From Doryteuthis pealeii (lineage: Eukaryota > Mollusca > Cephalopoda > Myopsida > Loliginidae): DNA of 64,000 bases. The translations under genes and the position numbers were made by a program. How positions within the stretch are numbered: position 1 is the stretch's first letter; each line of letters opens with the position of its first letter. The notes beneath the pieces were generated by a model. That model was not told the DNA's origin. It saw nothing but the letters and a program-made list of their open reading frames with translations, and made no database searches. Below are positions 1 to 9,140 of the stretch, piece after piece. The stretch lies in contig CM042151.1 of assembly GCA_023376005.1 (NCBI GenBank), forward strand, positions 78,266,696 to 78,330,695. Reading direction: 5' to 3'.

Positions 1-215
1 CAACTGAAATTTAACGTAGCTAAAAACAAGTTACGATAAGAGGATTTTAAAAAAATTCTATGAAAAATCAATTGATAATCTGATTTTCCCGAAAATTTCC
101 ATAAATGTTCACCATTGGATGTAAATACATCTGAAATAGTTTTTTTCTAAAATATATTAGGGGAAATATTTTTTTACGAGGCTATTCCCCCCCCCTATTT
201 TATTTATGAGTTAAA
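1..215 (+). repeat. Repeat R7, partial copy at left edge
   Basis: AT-rich block that matches 14400-14610 on the same strand and 27000-27200 on the opposite strand. Shared landmarks are ATTTAACGTAGC, CCATGAAAAATCAATT-like text and TATTAGGGGAAAT. The copy is cut by the window edge. No coding potential is seen. It may be a decayed DNA transposon or part of the segmental duplication. Confidence 0.6.
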
Positions 216-1334
216 AAAAAATGACGCATCAGAAATTTTTTTTTTTTTTCTATAAAGATAGAGTTTGAATAACTATATCAATGAAATTGTATGAATGTAC
301 GAGGTGTAGTTTTTTGAGGAAAAATTAATGAAATCGGAAATAAAAAGTGCAAAAAAATGTCATAATATTAATATTTGAAAACTTTTTTTGTTTTTATAAT
401 TGGTATGTACTATATTCTATTAAATTGTCAAAAAAATTTTTTTTTTAAGAAATTAATTTTTAAGAGATTTTCAATGTGTTATTAAATATTTTTATTTTCT
501 GTGTGAAATAAATTAAATTTTTTTTTTCCTGCGTCAAAAAATCGAATTTTTCATGGATATTTAAAAATATGAATTTTATAATTCAGGTGAACAAAACATT
601 GGTCCGATACGAGCTCGATTAATATTTTTAAAAGAATTTGTAATTTTTATTGTTGAATAGTAATGTGTGATCCTTAGAATGTACGGAAGAGCATTGCTGA
701 CATATTTGTTTTACAAAGAGACGAGACGCTTCTAAGTAACTGAAGTTTGTTCCTGTTAGGCTGACAGTGTTAGCGTGAAAAAAATTATTTTATTTAACTT
801 TTTTTTAAACATTGTTTACACATGACTTTCTGTATTATTTCCGAATTATAAAAAGGGAGGTAATTAGAGCTTTTAGAAAGGTAAGCACATGGCTTTTTAA
901 ATCCATGTTTTCTTGGTTTTAGATTAAAGTTTCTTTACCACAATTTATTGGAATTAATAAATATATCAAGATAACAAACTTAAAAGGAAAAAGTGAATGT
1001 TTGTTAAATGAAAATGTCGCTTTCTTTTCAGCTTGAGCAACACGTATTACTTCCTCAAAAATGACCTTGACATTGTTAATAATTGTAGGTTAAAACTTAC
1101 AATAAATTTACTAATTAAGTTATACATTTCACAAAGGATACGTTAAGAAAATGTTTGTGAATATAATTTGCTTTAGGAATAATTTATTGCTACATAATTT
1201 GTATAATGAGAGAATTTTATTTTGATCATATTATACTGTCTGTAAACAATATGAAGCAGTGTTTAGCATTTCAAGTATATAATCAGCGCTATTTTCTATA
1301 TAAATTTAACTAACAACAGTGATTAGCTAGACTG
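216..1334. other. AT-rich stretch, no gene seen
   Basis: Long T and A runs and short reading frames only. Near 857-875 the text AAAGGGAGGTAATTA resembles the upstream part of the zinc-finger leader exons (for example 57430-57450), so this may be a fossil of another leader exon. Nothing else is recognised. Confidence 0.4.
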
Positions 1335-1745
1335 TTCTTCCAGAGCGAGACCCAGCCATTTCACTACGGGGTCGGGTGTACGTGCCTGCCCCGGGTTAAA
1401 ATCACGAGCGTCGATCCCAGGGGTCATCAGGCCACACCTGCCCCCTTCGGGGACAGGGCTGGGTTTATTGCCCAGCGCCTGAGGCCCCCCCCTTGAGGGG
1501 ATGCCGACGATGCAATTTTTGTCTCTCCCCCCCATTAGCTTCGGCTTGTGGGTGGGCCCACGTTAAAACAGAGCTTTGTGCCCAGTCCATACAGGTGGGG
1601 TATGAGACAAATAAACCCAGCCATTGCACTATGGTTGGGTTGACCTTTGTGATCGTCTCAAATGTAGACGACTCGGAATCGCTATTTCTAAGTGTGGGGT
1701 CTGTGTACGCGCTCACCCCGAAAAATAGACTGACTGCTCACTAAT
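1335..1745. repeat. GC-rich repeat island with internal direct repeats
   Basis: An abrupt GC-rich island in AT-rich DNA. The motif ACCCAGCCATT, followed by CACTA and a GGGT core, occurs at about 1350-1375 and again at about 1616-1643; the second copy can fold (CCCAGCCAT pairs with ATGGTTGGG). An AATAAA lies at about 1609. The two short reading frames across it have no recognisable protein. The sharp borders and base composition fit an inserted retroposon; the class is unknown. Confidence 0.45.
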
Positions 1746-2345
1746 ACCGATTACTGAGCAATAAAATTAATTAATAAGGTCAATATTGTCTAAGGAATTA
1801 CTAATAAGAAGTATTATTTACAGTTTTTCGAAGTAAACATTTATAAATGTTTTTTTTAATCTAGAAACAAACTCCTTCTACACATCACACATTATGTAAA
1901 TTTCACATGTTATGCACTTCTCAACTTTATTTTTCTTTACTTCTTTTTTCTTATTCTTTCATTTTATCTTTTCTTTTTCCTTTTTCTTTATTTCACTGTG
2001 TTTATCCACATATAGGAATAAATTTACATTTGCAAACATCAGTCATAACTTAAAGTTGCCTTTACCAAGAAGAATATCTATCAAGAGCACTTCTTATTTT
2101 TATCAATTTGTGTGGATTTACCTGTCTATTCTACCTTCACCCTTGTGCAAAAGAATCAGATCGCAGTTTAACCAGCAGCAGAGAAACAATGTTATAAAAA
2201 GTAAAACTGGAGACAATAGATATAATATAAAAGTTTTGTATTGAACACAAATATGTACATTTAAGAAGAAGAAATAAAAAAATAAATAAAAAAAAAGAGT
2301 ATAGAGAGTTCAGTACTTTCCAACTAACCTCCAGATAAAAAATAT
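1746..2345. other. AT-rich stretch, no gene seen
   Basis: Pyrimidine-rich (1915-2000) and AT-rich DNA. A 110-codon open frame at 1912-2244 is mostly F, S and L from TTC/TTT runs and does not look like a protein. Confidence 0.4.
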
Positions 2346-2581
2346 AGACCATATTACCTTTAGGCACCCCTTTTTGATCTCGATTAAGAAAGGACATGTT
2401 TTTCATTTACACCATCAATATCCGGTTGTTTGTTTGGGGTTAGGGTTAGGGGTTAGTTTTATAATTTTTTTATTAAATCTAAAAATTGTCTGTTAAAACA
2501 ACTGGATATTGACGGCGTAAATGAAAACCATGTCCTTTCTTCATCGAGATCAAAAAGGGGTGCCTAAATGTCATATGGTCC
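2346..2581. mobile_element. MITE-A copy 1 (foldback, telomere-like centre)
   Basis: Two arms of about 100 bp are inverted copies: GACCATAT, CTTTAGGCACCCCTTTTTG and AAAGGACATG on the left are mirrored at 2520-2581. The centre holds GGGGTTAGGGTTAGGGG. The same structure occurs at 7151-7372 and 14770-15012. No reading frame is present, so the element is non-autonomous. Confidence 0.8.
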
Positions 2582-2599
2582 GAAAATCCTTTCTGCTCG

Positions 2600-3284
2600 A
2601 TGTTTTCACTTGTATTTTTAAAAAGGAATTCTGTAATGAAATTGCAGATCCAGAAATTTCACAAGTGTAGCTTTTATTTCCATAAGTTGATCTTACAAAT
2701 TCTTAAATAAGAATTTAAATGGGGACCCCTGATCCTCATATGTTGGTAATGTCAAATTTTCATATTTGAAAACGCGGATCCACACACTTTGCATGTCTTT
2801 TTAAATGGAGCTTCCAGAAAATACTGATACACACACTACACAGATGTAGACGTTCTCTCTTTTTTTTGTTTCATTTTCTTATTAGAATTTTTAGAAGTCA
2901 AGGGGCCCCTCTCCTGGGGCTAACACTTGATTTCTTTATAAATAAAATTGTATCCTAAGGATCTTTTTAGGATGGAGCATGTTTCTTTGATAGCTGCTAT
3001 TTGTATTTCATAGGAACTTGGTTTCCCTGGTATTGCTTCAAGGTATTTTTTAAAATTGTGTTTTACCAGCCCAGTTGCCCCTATCACAATGGGTATGATG
3101 TCTATTTCTTTTAATGACCAAGTTGTTTTTAGGTCATTTTTGAGGTCTTGATATTTCGTAATCTTTTCTAGTGTGGATTCTGATGTGATTTTAAAAATGA
3201 ACTCATAGTAAATAATGACCCACACACTTTACAGCTATAGAGCTTATCTTCAATGTTTGTTTCAGTGTATGTATTAAAATCAGA
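2600..3284 (-). pseudogene. Fossil zinc fingers beyond locus A
   Basis: Minus-strand sequence keeps pieces of C2H2 fingers: at 2655-2685 a degraded CEVCG-like segment, at 2770-2850 the pattern of Cys pairs and linker seen in the intact arrays, and at 3225-3260 another fragment. All are broken by stops and indels. They show that the array of locus A was once longer at its C-terminal end. A LINE fragment (2858-3225) sits between them. Confidence 0.55.
2858..3225 (-). mobile_element. LINE ORF2 C-terminal fragment
   Basis: A 101-codon open frame (2920-3225) reads as the tail of a non-LTR retrotransposon ORF2. It has the familiar order KYQDL..W..K, then PIVIGATGLV, a KYL motif and a final region like LQ.ALLGTARILR (here IQIAAIKETCSILKR). 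Downstream on the minus strand the sequence ends in an A-run at about 2858-2866, which fits a 3' tail. It is 5'-truncated. A related fragment lies in the leader of locus D (52758-52945). Confidence 0.65.
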
Positions 3285-3755
3285 GGTAATTTATGAGGAA
3301 GACCGTCCCAGTCTCCTGCCTCAAAACTTGCTAACGGTAAGTGGTGAAAAACCAACCCCAGCTACGATTGAAGTTCGTAGCCGAAGCAATAGATATGAAG
3401 ACGACTAGATAGATAGATAGTTTTTTTTTTTTTATTAAAATATAAAAGAATATCTAAATACTCAGATTTTCTTTTATTCATGTTTGTTTAATGTCTTGTT
3501 TTTAGTTTAAATAAGCAAGAATATTAAATATTTTGATTTTTTAAAAATTGTAATTGATTGTTGGAAATAAATATATTAAAATAAAATGAAAATACCGAAA
3601 AAAAAAAACGAAAAAAAACACCCCAAGTTGGTTGTTTACTTTCAAGTGACACTGCCTTGGCTACGGACTTCAATCGTAGCTGGGTTGGTTTTTCAGCAAT
3701 CACCGGTAGCAAGTTTTGAGGCAGGAGACCGGGACGGTCTTCCTCATAAATTACC
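3285..3755. mobile_element. Foldback element, about 100-bp arms
   Basis: The left arm (3285-3386) and right arm (3656-3755) are inverted copies sharing GGTAATTTATGAGGAAGACC, CTCCTGCCTCAAAACTTGCT and CAGCTACGATTGAAGT. The spacer is AT-rich with a GATA run and a T-run. Flanks are AAATCAGA (left) and AATTCAGA (right), a 7 of 8 match that may be the target duplication. There is no transposase frame, so it is non-autonomous; an 8-bp duplication would suit a hAT-like source. Confidence 0.7.
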
Positions 3756-3908
3756 AATTCAGAATTGTTTGACAATCCTGATAACACATGCTACTGAAAA
3801 CAAAGGTTTTGGTACAGTGCATGTTTGCCTGTACTTTTGCAAATTGATACCATTTGAAAATTCTGTTAAACAGTCTTTGCAGGTTTAAAAATTTTCTTCA
3901 GTGTGTTT

Positions 3909-4739
3909 TTACAAATTTGTTTTTAAAACTGTATTCTCAGATAATTCTAATTTGAACAAATAGAGTTTTGCTATAGTTTTTGTCTGTATGTGGCTTTTTA
4001 AACCTGAAGTTGAAGTTTCTGAACCGCACACTTTTACTGCAGAGTGTTTTCGCTTATGTGATTTTAAATGTGATCCCATATAAAATGCTGCTCCACATAC
4101 TTCACAAATGTAAGGCTTCTCTCCCGTATGTATTCGCATGTGAATTTTTAAACTGGAATTCTGGGAAAATGCAGAACCACAAATTTCACACTTGTAAGGT
4201 TTCTCACCAGTGTGAATTCGCATATGCATTCTTAGACCGGATAACTGTGAAAATGTTGAGTTACAATAGTCACAGGTGTATGGTTTTTCACCAGTATGTT
4301 TTCTCCAGTGAGTTTTCAAATAAGACTTTTGTGAAAATGCTGATCCACATACTTCACAAGTATAGGGCTTCTCACCTGAATGTGTTCGCATGTGTGTTTT
4401 TAATATTGATTTTGTTAAAAATTTTGTCCCGCACACTTCACAAGAGTAAGGTTTCTCTCCGGTATGTGTGCGCACATGTATTTTCAGATCAGATTTCCTT
4501 GAAAATGCCGATCCACATACTTCACAACTGTGAGGTTTCTCTCCAGTGTGAGTTCGAATGTGTGATGTTAAATGTGATTTTTCTGTAAACGCTGATCCAC
4601 ATACTTCACATTTATAGGGTTTCTCTCCAGTGTGTATTCGGATGTGTCTTTCTAAAGTTGAAGTGTAGGTAAATGCTAATCCACACACTTCACAAGTGTG
4701 GGGTTTTTTTTTGACTATGCATTTTTTGCATGTGTGCTT
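3909..4739 (-). pseudogene. Locus A: poly-C2H2 zinc-finger pseudogene
   Basis: An open frame of 276 codons encodes eight good C2H2 fingers of 23 residues (CX2CX12HX3H) joined by TGEKP linkers. Residues -1,3,6 of the helices read T/S/R, E/H/S, R/D/I, T/I/T, Q/Y/T, Q/G/M, Q/S/I and M/H/S. A ninth, degraded finger and a non-finger tail follow. Such arrays bind DNA; no other domain is present. The first finger has no in-frame ATG before it. The ATG homologous to the starts of B, C and D lies at 4729-4731 but is one frame off because of a nine-A run (4704-4712 on the plus strand), and that frame stops after 13 codons. The only ATG in the finger frame is in finger 4. A sequencing error in the run is a possible alternative. 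Confidence 0.8.
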
Positions 4740-4987
4740 TTAAAAGTGACTTCTTAGAAAACACTGATGTACACAAATTTCAAATTAAAAGATGCTGGAA
4801 ATCCTATTCCTCACAGATGCAAGTGTAGGTTTTCTCACCTTTGTGTTCACACGTGTAATTTCATGCTTGAAGTCATGGAAAAAGTTGATCAATATGTATG
4901 CCTCTGTTTCTTGAAAAAAAAAAACCTGTTTTTTTATTTGAATATGTCCATAAAATGACTTCCTTTCTTCTACACTGCAACTGATAT
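4740..4987 (-). pseudogene. Leader part of locus A finger exon with decayed fingers
   Basis: The minus strand has a polypyrimidine stretch and TTTACAG at 4988-4994, then the exon start ATATCAGTTGCAGTGTAGAA at 4987. This aligns with the exon starts at 19695, 38139 and 53346. Between it and the finger array lie at least two fingers broken by stops and indels (for example a HKGEKTYTCICE fragment at about 4810-4845). In the splice frame of B and D the peptide reads YQLQCRRKEVILW, with no early stop. Confidence 0.6.
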
Positions 4988-5139
4988 CTGTAAAGGGAAA
5001 AAATATATATTATTAAAGAAAGTTCATGCATTCTTTCAGTTATATATCCATTAAAACATTCTATTTCCAGGTTCAATAACTCTAGCTTAATATATTCAAG
5101 TCATAAACTGAACTTATTGATTTTTTTTTCAATCAGAAT

Positions 5140-5845
5140 TTTGCATTTCATATAGTGCTAATACTCTTGGGAAAGGTATGAATCCAACTATTCCTCCCTT
5201 GACTATGAATAAATAGTAGGGTGGACTAGGTGTAGCATAATTATTATGGTCTACAGAGAATTTAGGGATCGAAAAGAAAACAGTAATCGGATTTCTGGAG
5301 AAAGAGAAGAAAAAGAAATAAGAACAAAAAAGGTTAAAGTGTGGAATTGTAAACACTAAATGGATGCCAGCCACTGACTGAACAATGCCCCTGGAACTAG
5401 ATTTAAAAATAAAAACAGAAGTCTTTGGTTTTCTGCGGAGGGCAGAAATGGATGTGTACCTTCCTCCAACCCCCAGGACCACAAATGAAAGAAGAGAAAA
5501 ATCGTCCTTTTGGTCGGAGTCAGACGTGGGTTTCTTGAAGTTCCACCTGATGTGTCTAGGCTAGCAATGAACAGCATGTATGAACGTGATTTACAATAGA
5601 ACAGCTTGACCGTACCCTCTATCTCTCCTTCTCTCTGAAAAAGAACCCATGAGCCTAGAAATAAATAAACAACCCCTTTTCGACTATATGACTTGCTTAT
5701 GTTGTTTCTCTGAGCTAACAAAAGATACTACTACCAATGACTACTACTATAACTTGACCCCTATGCAATACTAGGCTCTTTACTCTTAAAAATGTTAAAC
5801 ACTGTTTAAGAAATTAACCTTGTGTCACATCGTACTCATGCTGAG
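5140..5845 (+). mobile_element. SINE-2, 5'-truncated, split by an insertion
   Basis: Two pieces, 5140-5230 and 5770-5845, align in order with the full-length SINE-2 at 40662-40962 (shared GCTAATAC.CTTGGGAAAGG and GAAATTAACCTTGTGT-like text). The tRNA-like head is missing. The gap between the pieces is a 539-bp insertion. Confidence 0.7.
5231..5769. mobile_element. 539-bp insertion inside SINE-2, LTR-like
   Basis: Flanked by ACTAGG on both sides (5225-5230, 5770-5775), as expected for a target duplication, because the SINE resumes exactly after the second copy. It starts TGTAGCATAA, carries AATAAATAAA near 5661 and ends CTATGCAAT, so the 3' end is not the usual CA. Size, duplication and poly(A) signal fit a solo LTR. 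No coding frame of note. Confidence 0.5.
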
Positions 5846-5929
5846 GAAAAATGAATTAAACTCTGAGACACTGGAAAGGGCAAGGGTTAATAAAATTATG
5901 ATTGTCCTGGCCATTATACTTTCTCTTAT

Positions 5930-6812
5930 CGCTCATTCATTTTGGTTTATAAAAGGACATTATATTATTAGGTTTATAAAATGACATTATAAGGATGGTG
6001 CAAAGTTATTGGATACTTTGCATACAAATAACTCCGACGAAGGTTAACGGACAAAACATTTAATATACACAGCACATGGATAACAGTTGATACAACGTAC
6101 ATAGTAACAGAGTACATATAAAAAGGGGTACACAAATAAAGATAAGACACATTCATGAATGGTACATTCTAACATATAAAAGTACAGACATGAGACTAGG
6201 AATAGTCCATGCTGTGAAGACTTACAGTAATGTAAGGGGGGCGGAGCCCCAACGAGAGGGGTTAGATAAAATCTACCCCATGTGGCTCGTAGTTGCTGAA
6301 ACAGGAAAAGAGAGCGAAAGGCTTTGAACCCGGCGCTTAAATACTATGGTGCCCTAACAAACTAAAAGGGGCAGACAACTCCACCAGGCGAATACAAACT
6401 AACACTACAACATATTATTATTATTATTAAGTTAATAAAATGACATATATTATTATTATTATTAAGTTAATAAAATGACATATATTATTAGGTTTATTAT
6501 AAAATGACATTATTAGGTATATAAAAGGACATATTATTAGGTTTATTACAAAATGACATATATCATTATTAGGTTTATTATAAAAGGACATTATATCATT
6601 AGGTTTATTATAAAATGACATATCATTAGGTATATAAAAGGACATTATATTATTAGATTTATTATAAAAGGACATTATATCATTAGGTGTATTATAAAAG
6701 GACATCTTGTTATTATTAGGTTCATAAAATGACTTTATCATTAGGTTTATAAAAAGGATATTATTATGATATTATAGCCCATTCATTTTGGTTTATAAAA
6801 TGACTAGGTTTA
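5930..6812. repeat. Minisatellite, unit like TTATTAGGTTTATAAAATGACA
   Basis: Variable units of about 22-30 bp built from ATTAGGTTTAT and AAAATGACAT fill 6420-6812; one or two units also lie at 5930-5995. Both parts carry TCATTTTGGTTTATAAAA, so one array seems to have been split by the unrelated 5996-6420 segment. Read on the minus strand it gives a repeated MSFYNKPND peptide, which is an artefact of the repeat. Confidence 0.75.
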
Positions 6813-6862
6813 TGGATCTAATAAAAAAGAAGTTCTTACAATCTACTTTTTTGTAAATACCC

Positions 6863-6865
<3 letters not shown>

Positions 6866-6912
<47 letters not shown>
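6866..6912. repeat. (GT)n(TA)n microsatellite
   Basis: About six GT units run into about 20 TA units. Confidence 0.9.
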
Positions 6913-6915
<3 letters not shown>

Positions 6916-7150
6916 GTAATCCAAATGACTGGTTGTAAGGGATGATTCTATTTATACTCGAAGAAAGCAAAAAAGAATGAGAGAGAGTTAAATCAAGATT
7001 ATTATTATACTTTTTAAATATTGAACTATTCAGTTCAATATGTAAAAAGACAGAATGGTCCATTATTTTGCTGAGGTGATGACACTCATAAGAAATAAGA
7101 ATTTGGCGGTTAAGCAACACCAGATAATCAGGATTTACATTTTTGCATTT

Positions 7151-7372
7151 GGACCATATGACCCATTTTGTGATCTCATTTCATAAGGACATTTTTTTCA
7201 TTTACACTGTCAACATCCGGTTGTTTGTTAACAGATGATTTTAAGAGTTTTTTTTTTAAATTATAAAACTAACCCCTAACCCCTAACAAACAACCGGATT
7301 TTGACGGTGTAAATGAAAAAATATCCTTATGAAACGAGATCGCAAAAGGGGTGCCTAAAGGTCATATGGTCC
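7151..7372. mobile_element. MITE-A copy 2 with 8-bp target duplication
   Basis: Begins GGACCATATGACC and ends GGTCATATGGTCC; arms of about 90 bp are inverted copies. The centre holds CTAACCCCTAACCCCTAAC. TTGCATTT flanks both ends directly (7143-7150, 7373-7380), a perfect 8-bp duplication that fixes the element borders. Non-coding. Confidence 0.85.
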
Positions 7373-7661
7373 TTGCATTTTATCTTGGACGATTTGGATT
7401 GTCTACCATTTAAACAGAGGGGTTGCAAGATGATAATGGTCTTACACTTAGGAACACGAGTGTTAATGTACAGGTAAAAGTCACAGTCCAGATTTTATCA
7501 TCAATATTTTCCTGTATTATTCCTTTAATTCATGAATTCATTTACTTATGCAAAGTACAAGATACTTTTTCCATACATTTAAAAGATAATTCCCAGATGA
7601 AATAAAATACATTTACCCTTTTAAAATTAAGTAAAACCTAACCTAGGTATGTGAATTGTTC

Positions 7662-8165
7662 TACTGGTTTAAGAGGTTAATACACACAGAAAAGGCATGG
7701 TTGGCCACAAACAAATTATCAGTCATATTGAAATCCGATCTCACTGACAAGCTAAAGCGACAATTCTTCCAGGCTGTGGTTATATCAGTATTGCTGCACC
7801 ACTTGGACCCTAACGAAGTGCCTTGAGAATAAGCTAGATGGGAGCTGCACAAGAATGCTCTGTGCAGTCTTGAACAAGTCATGGAAACAGCACTCCATGA
7901 AGAAGCAGCTGTATGGCTACCTGCCCCATTCGAGTGAAACGGACAAGGTATGCAGGACACTGCTGGAGAAGCAAAGATGAGCTCATAAGCGACATTCTCC
8001 TGTGGAAACCAACACATGGGCATGATCATGTGGGCCACCCAGCAAGGAACTACCTTGCCCAACTATATGAGGATGCTGGTTGCTGCACAGAAGAACTCCC
8101 AGATGAGGCATTGAATGATAGGGAAGGTTGGTGAGAGACTGTCATGAATATCCATACTAATTGTG
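7662..8165 (+). mobile_element. Decayed LINE ORF2 C-terminal end
   Basis: Pieces of one protein appear in shifting frames. At about 7748-7832 the text reads DKLKRQFFQAVVISVLLHH. At about 7940-8134 it reads RYAGHCWRSKDELISDILLW, then THGHDHVGHPARNYLAQLYE and EELPDEALNDREGW. This AGHCWRS..ELISD..LW..HG motif set is the well-known C-terminal end of one class of animal non-LTR reverse transcriptases. Stops and frame changes show it is dead; the upstream RT core is absent. Confidence 0.75.
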
Positions 8166-8739
8166 TGACATGATGATGAAAAATTAACTCTCTTCTGTGG
8201 CAAGAGAAGTCATGCATGTGGTAGCTCAAAGCATGCACGACTATGTCTGGCATGCAAAATGAGATCAGGGGGAGTGAAGTGGGTGATTAGGGAGATTGAA
8301 CTCACATCCTCCTGATCGTGAGTCGTGGCTTGACATCGGACTACCTTGTTGGCACGCATGCAAATTACTACACTGTGTGATTCACCTGGATGTGGGATTT
8401 TAGTATGATTATCTAAGGCCTGCCTTAACACACTGGGGGAGTTGCATTCGTCTTGCTGATGAGGGCACTGATGTACGACAAGGAACAAGAGGTGAGAGAA
8501 CTTTGGCAAAGGACTGCTAGAAAAGGTTGTTGCAGGCGATAAGGACTTGGTCAGCGTTAGGGTTAGGGTCGACTTGGTCAGGAGTAGCTGGGAGAACGTC
8601 TTTTTTTTTGTTGGAGAGATCCGGTTGTCCAGCCGACAGATTTTCTATTCATTTATTATATCTTCATAAAGTCCTACGTGAGAAATTTAATCATTAAGTT
8701 AATATGGTTAATTAATGTTGTTTTTTGGGAAAGAGGAGG
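8166..8739. other. Unassigned stretch after the LINE tail
   Basis: Moderately GC-rich sequence that may be LINE 3' UTR or other debris. The text GAGATCAGGGGGAGTG at 8261-8276 recurs in similar form near 34671. Two TTAGGG units lie near 8558-8570. No gene is seen. Confidence 0.35.
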
Positions 8740-9140
8740 AGCTTTCAAATTACTTTTGTCTAATGAGAAAAGAGCCCTGTTCGTTTAAATTAAGAGATTT
8801 CCTTCTCCTAGACCAGTTGCCATACCAATTTTAAAATCTCAGTCTATTTATCCATAGCTGGAGGGGGGTTGGTTGGTTGGTTGATTGATTGATTTTAATG
8901 GCATATCAATCCGTATGGGGTTATGTCATGCCTAGCGGTTAGGAAGTAATACATGTATGTCTATATTCACACTTTTGTAGTAATTGGTTTGAACAATGTG
9001 TTAGAATCATTGGGGATTATGTTGTATGGTACTGATCTTTTGCAGGGTATTGGCACTATGTGAAATACAAACAGTCTGTGTCTATGATCTGAACTCATCT
9101 TGTCGTGTTCATTTCCTATAATGGTACACCACATGATTCT
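8740..9140 (-). mobile_element. SINE-2 (antisense) with an inserted F3 repeat
   Basis: Body text such as TTCCTTCTCCTAGACCAGTT and CCATAGCTGGAGG, then GGGTATTGGCACTATG and a tRNA-like head near 9100-9140, aligns with the reverse complement of 40662-40962. Between the two parts (8872-9043) sits an F3 repeat starting GGTTGGTTGGTTGATTGA with ATGGCATATCAATCC, also found at 33505-33695. Confidence 0.65.

Noticed and set aside
3909..4688. Start of locus A at 4688
   Set aside because: The codon there is GTG inside a finger (CEVCG); it is not a eukaryotic start.
6427..6741. Repetitive SFYNKPND open frame
   Set aside because: It is the translation of a variable minisatellite with changing unit lengths.
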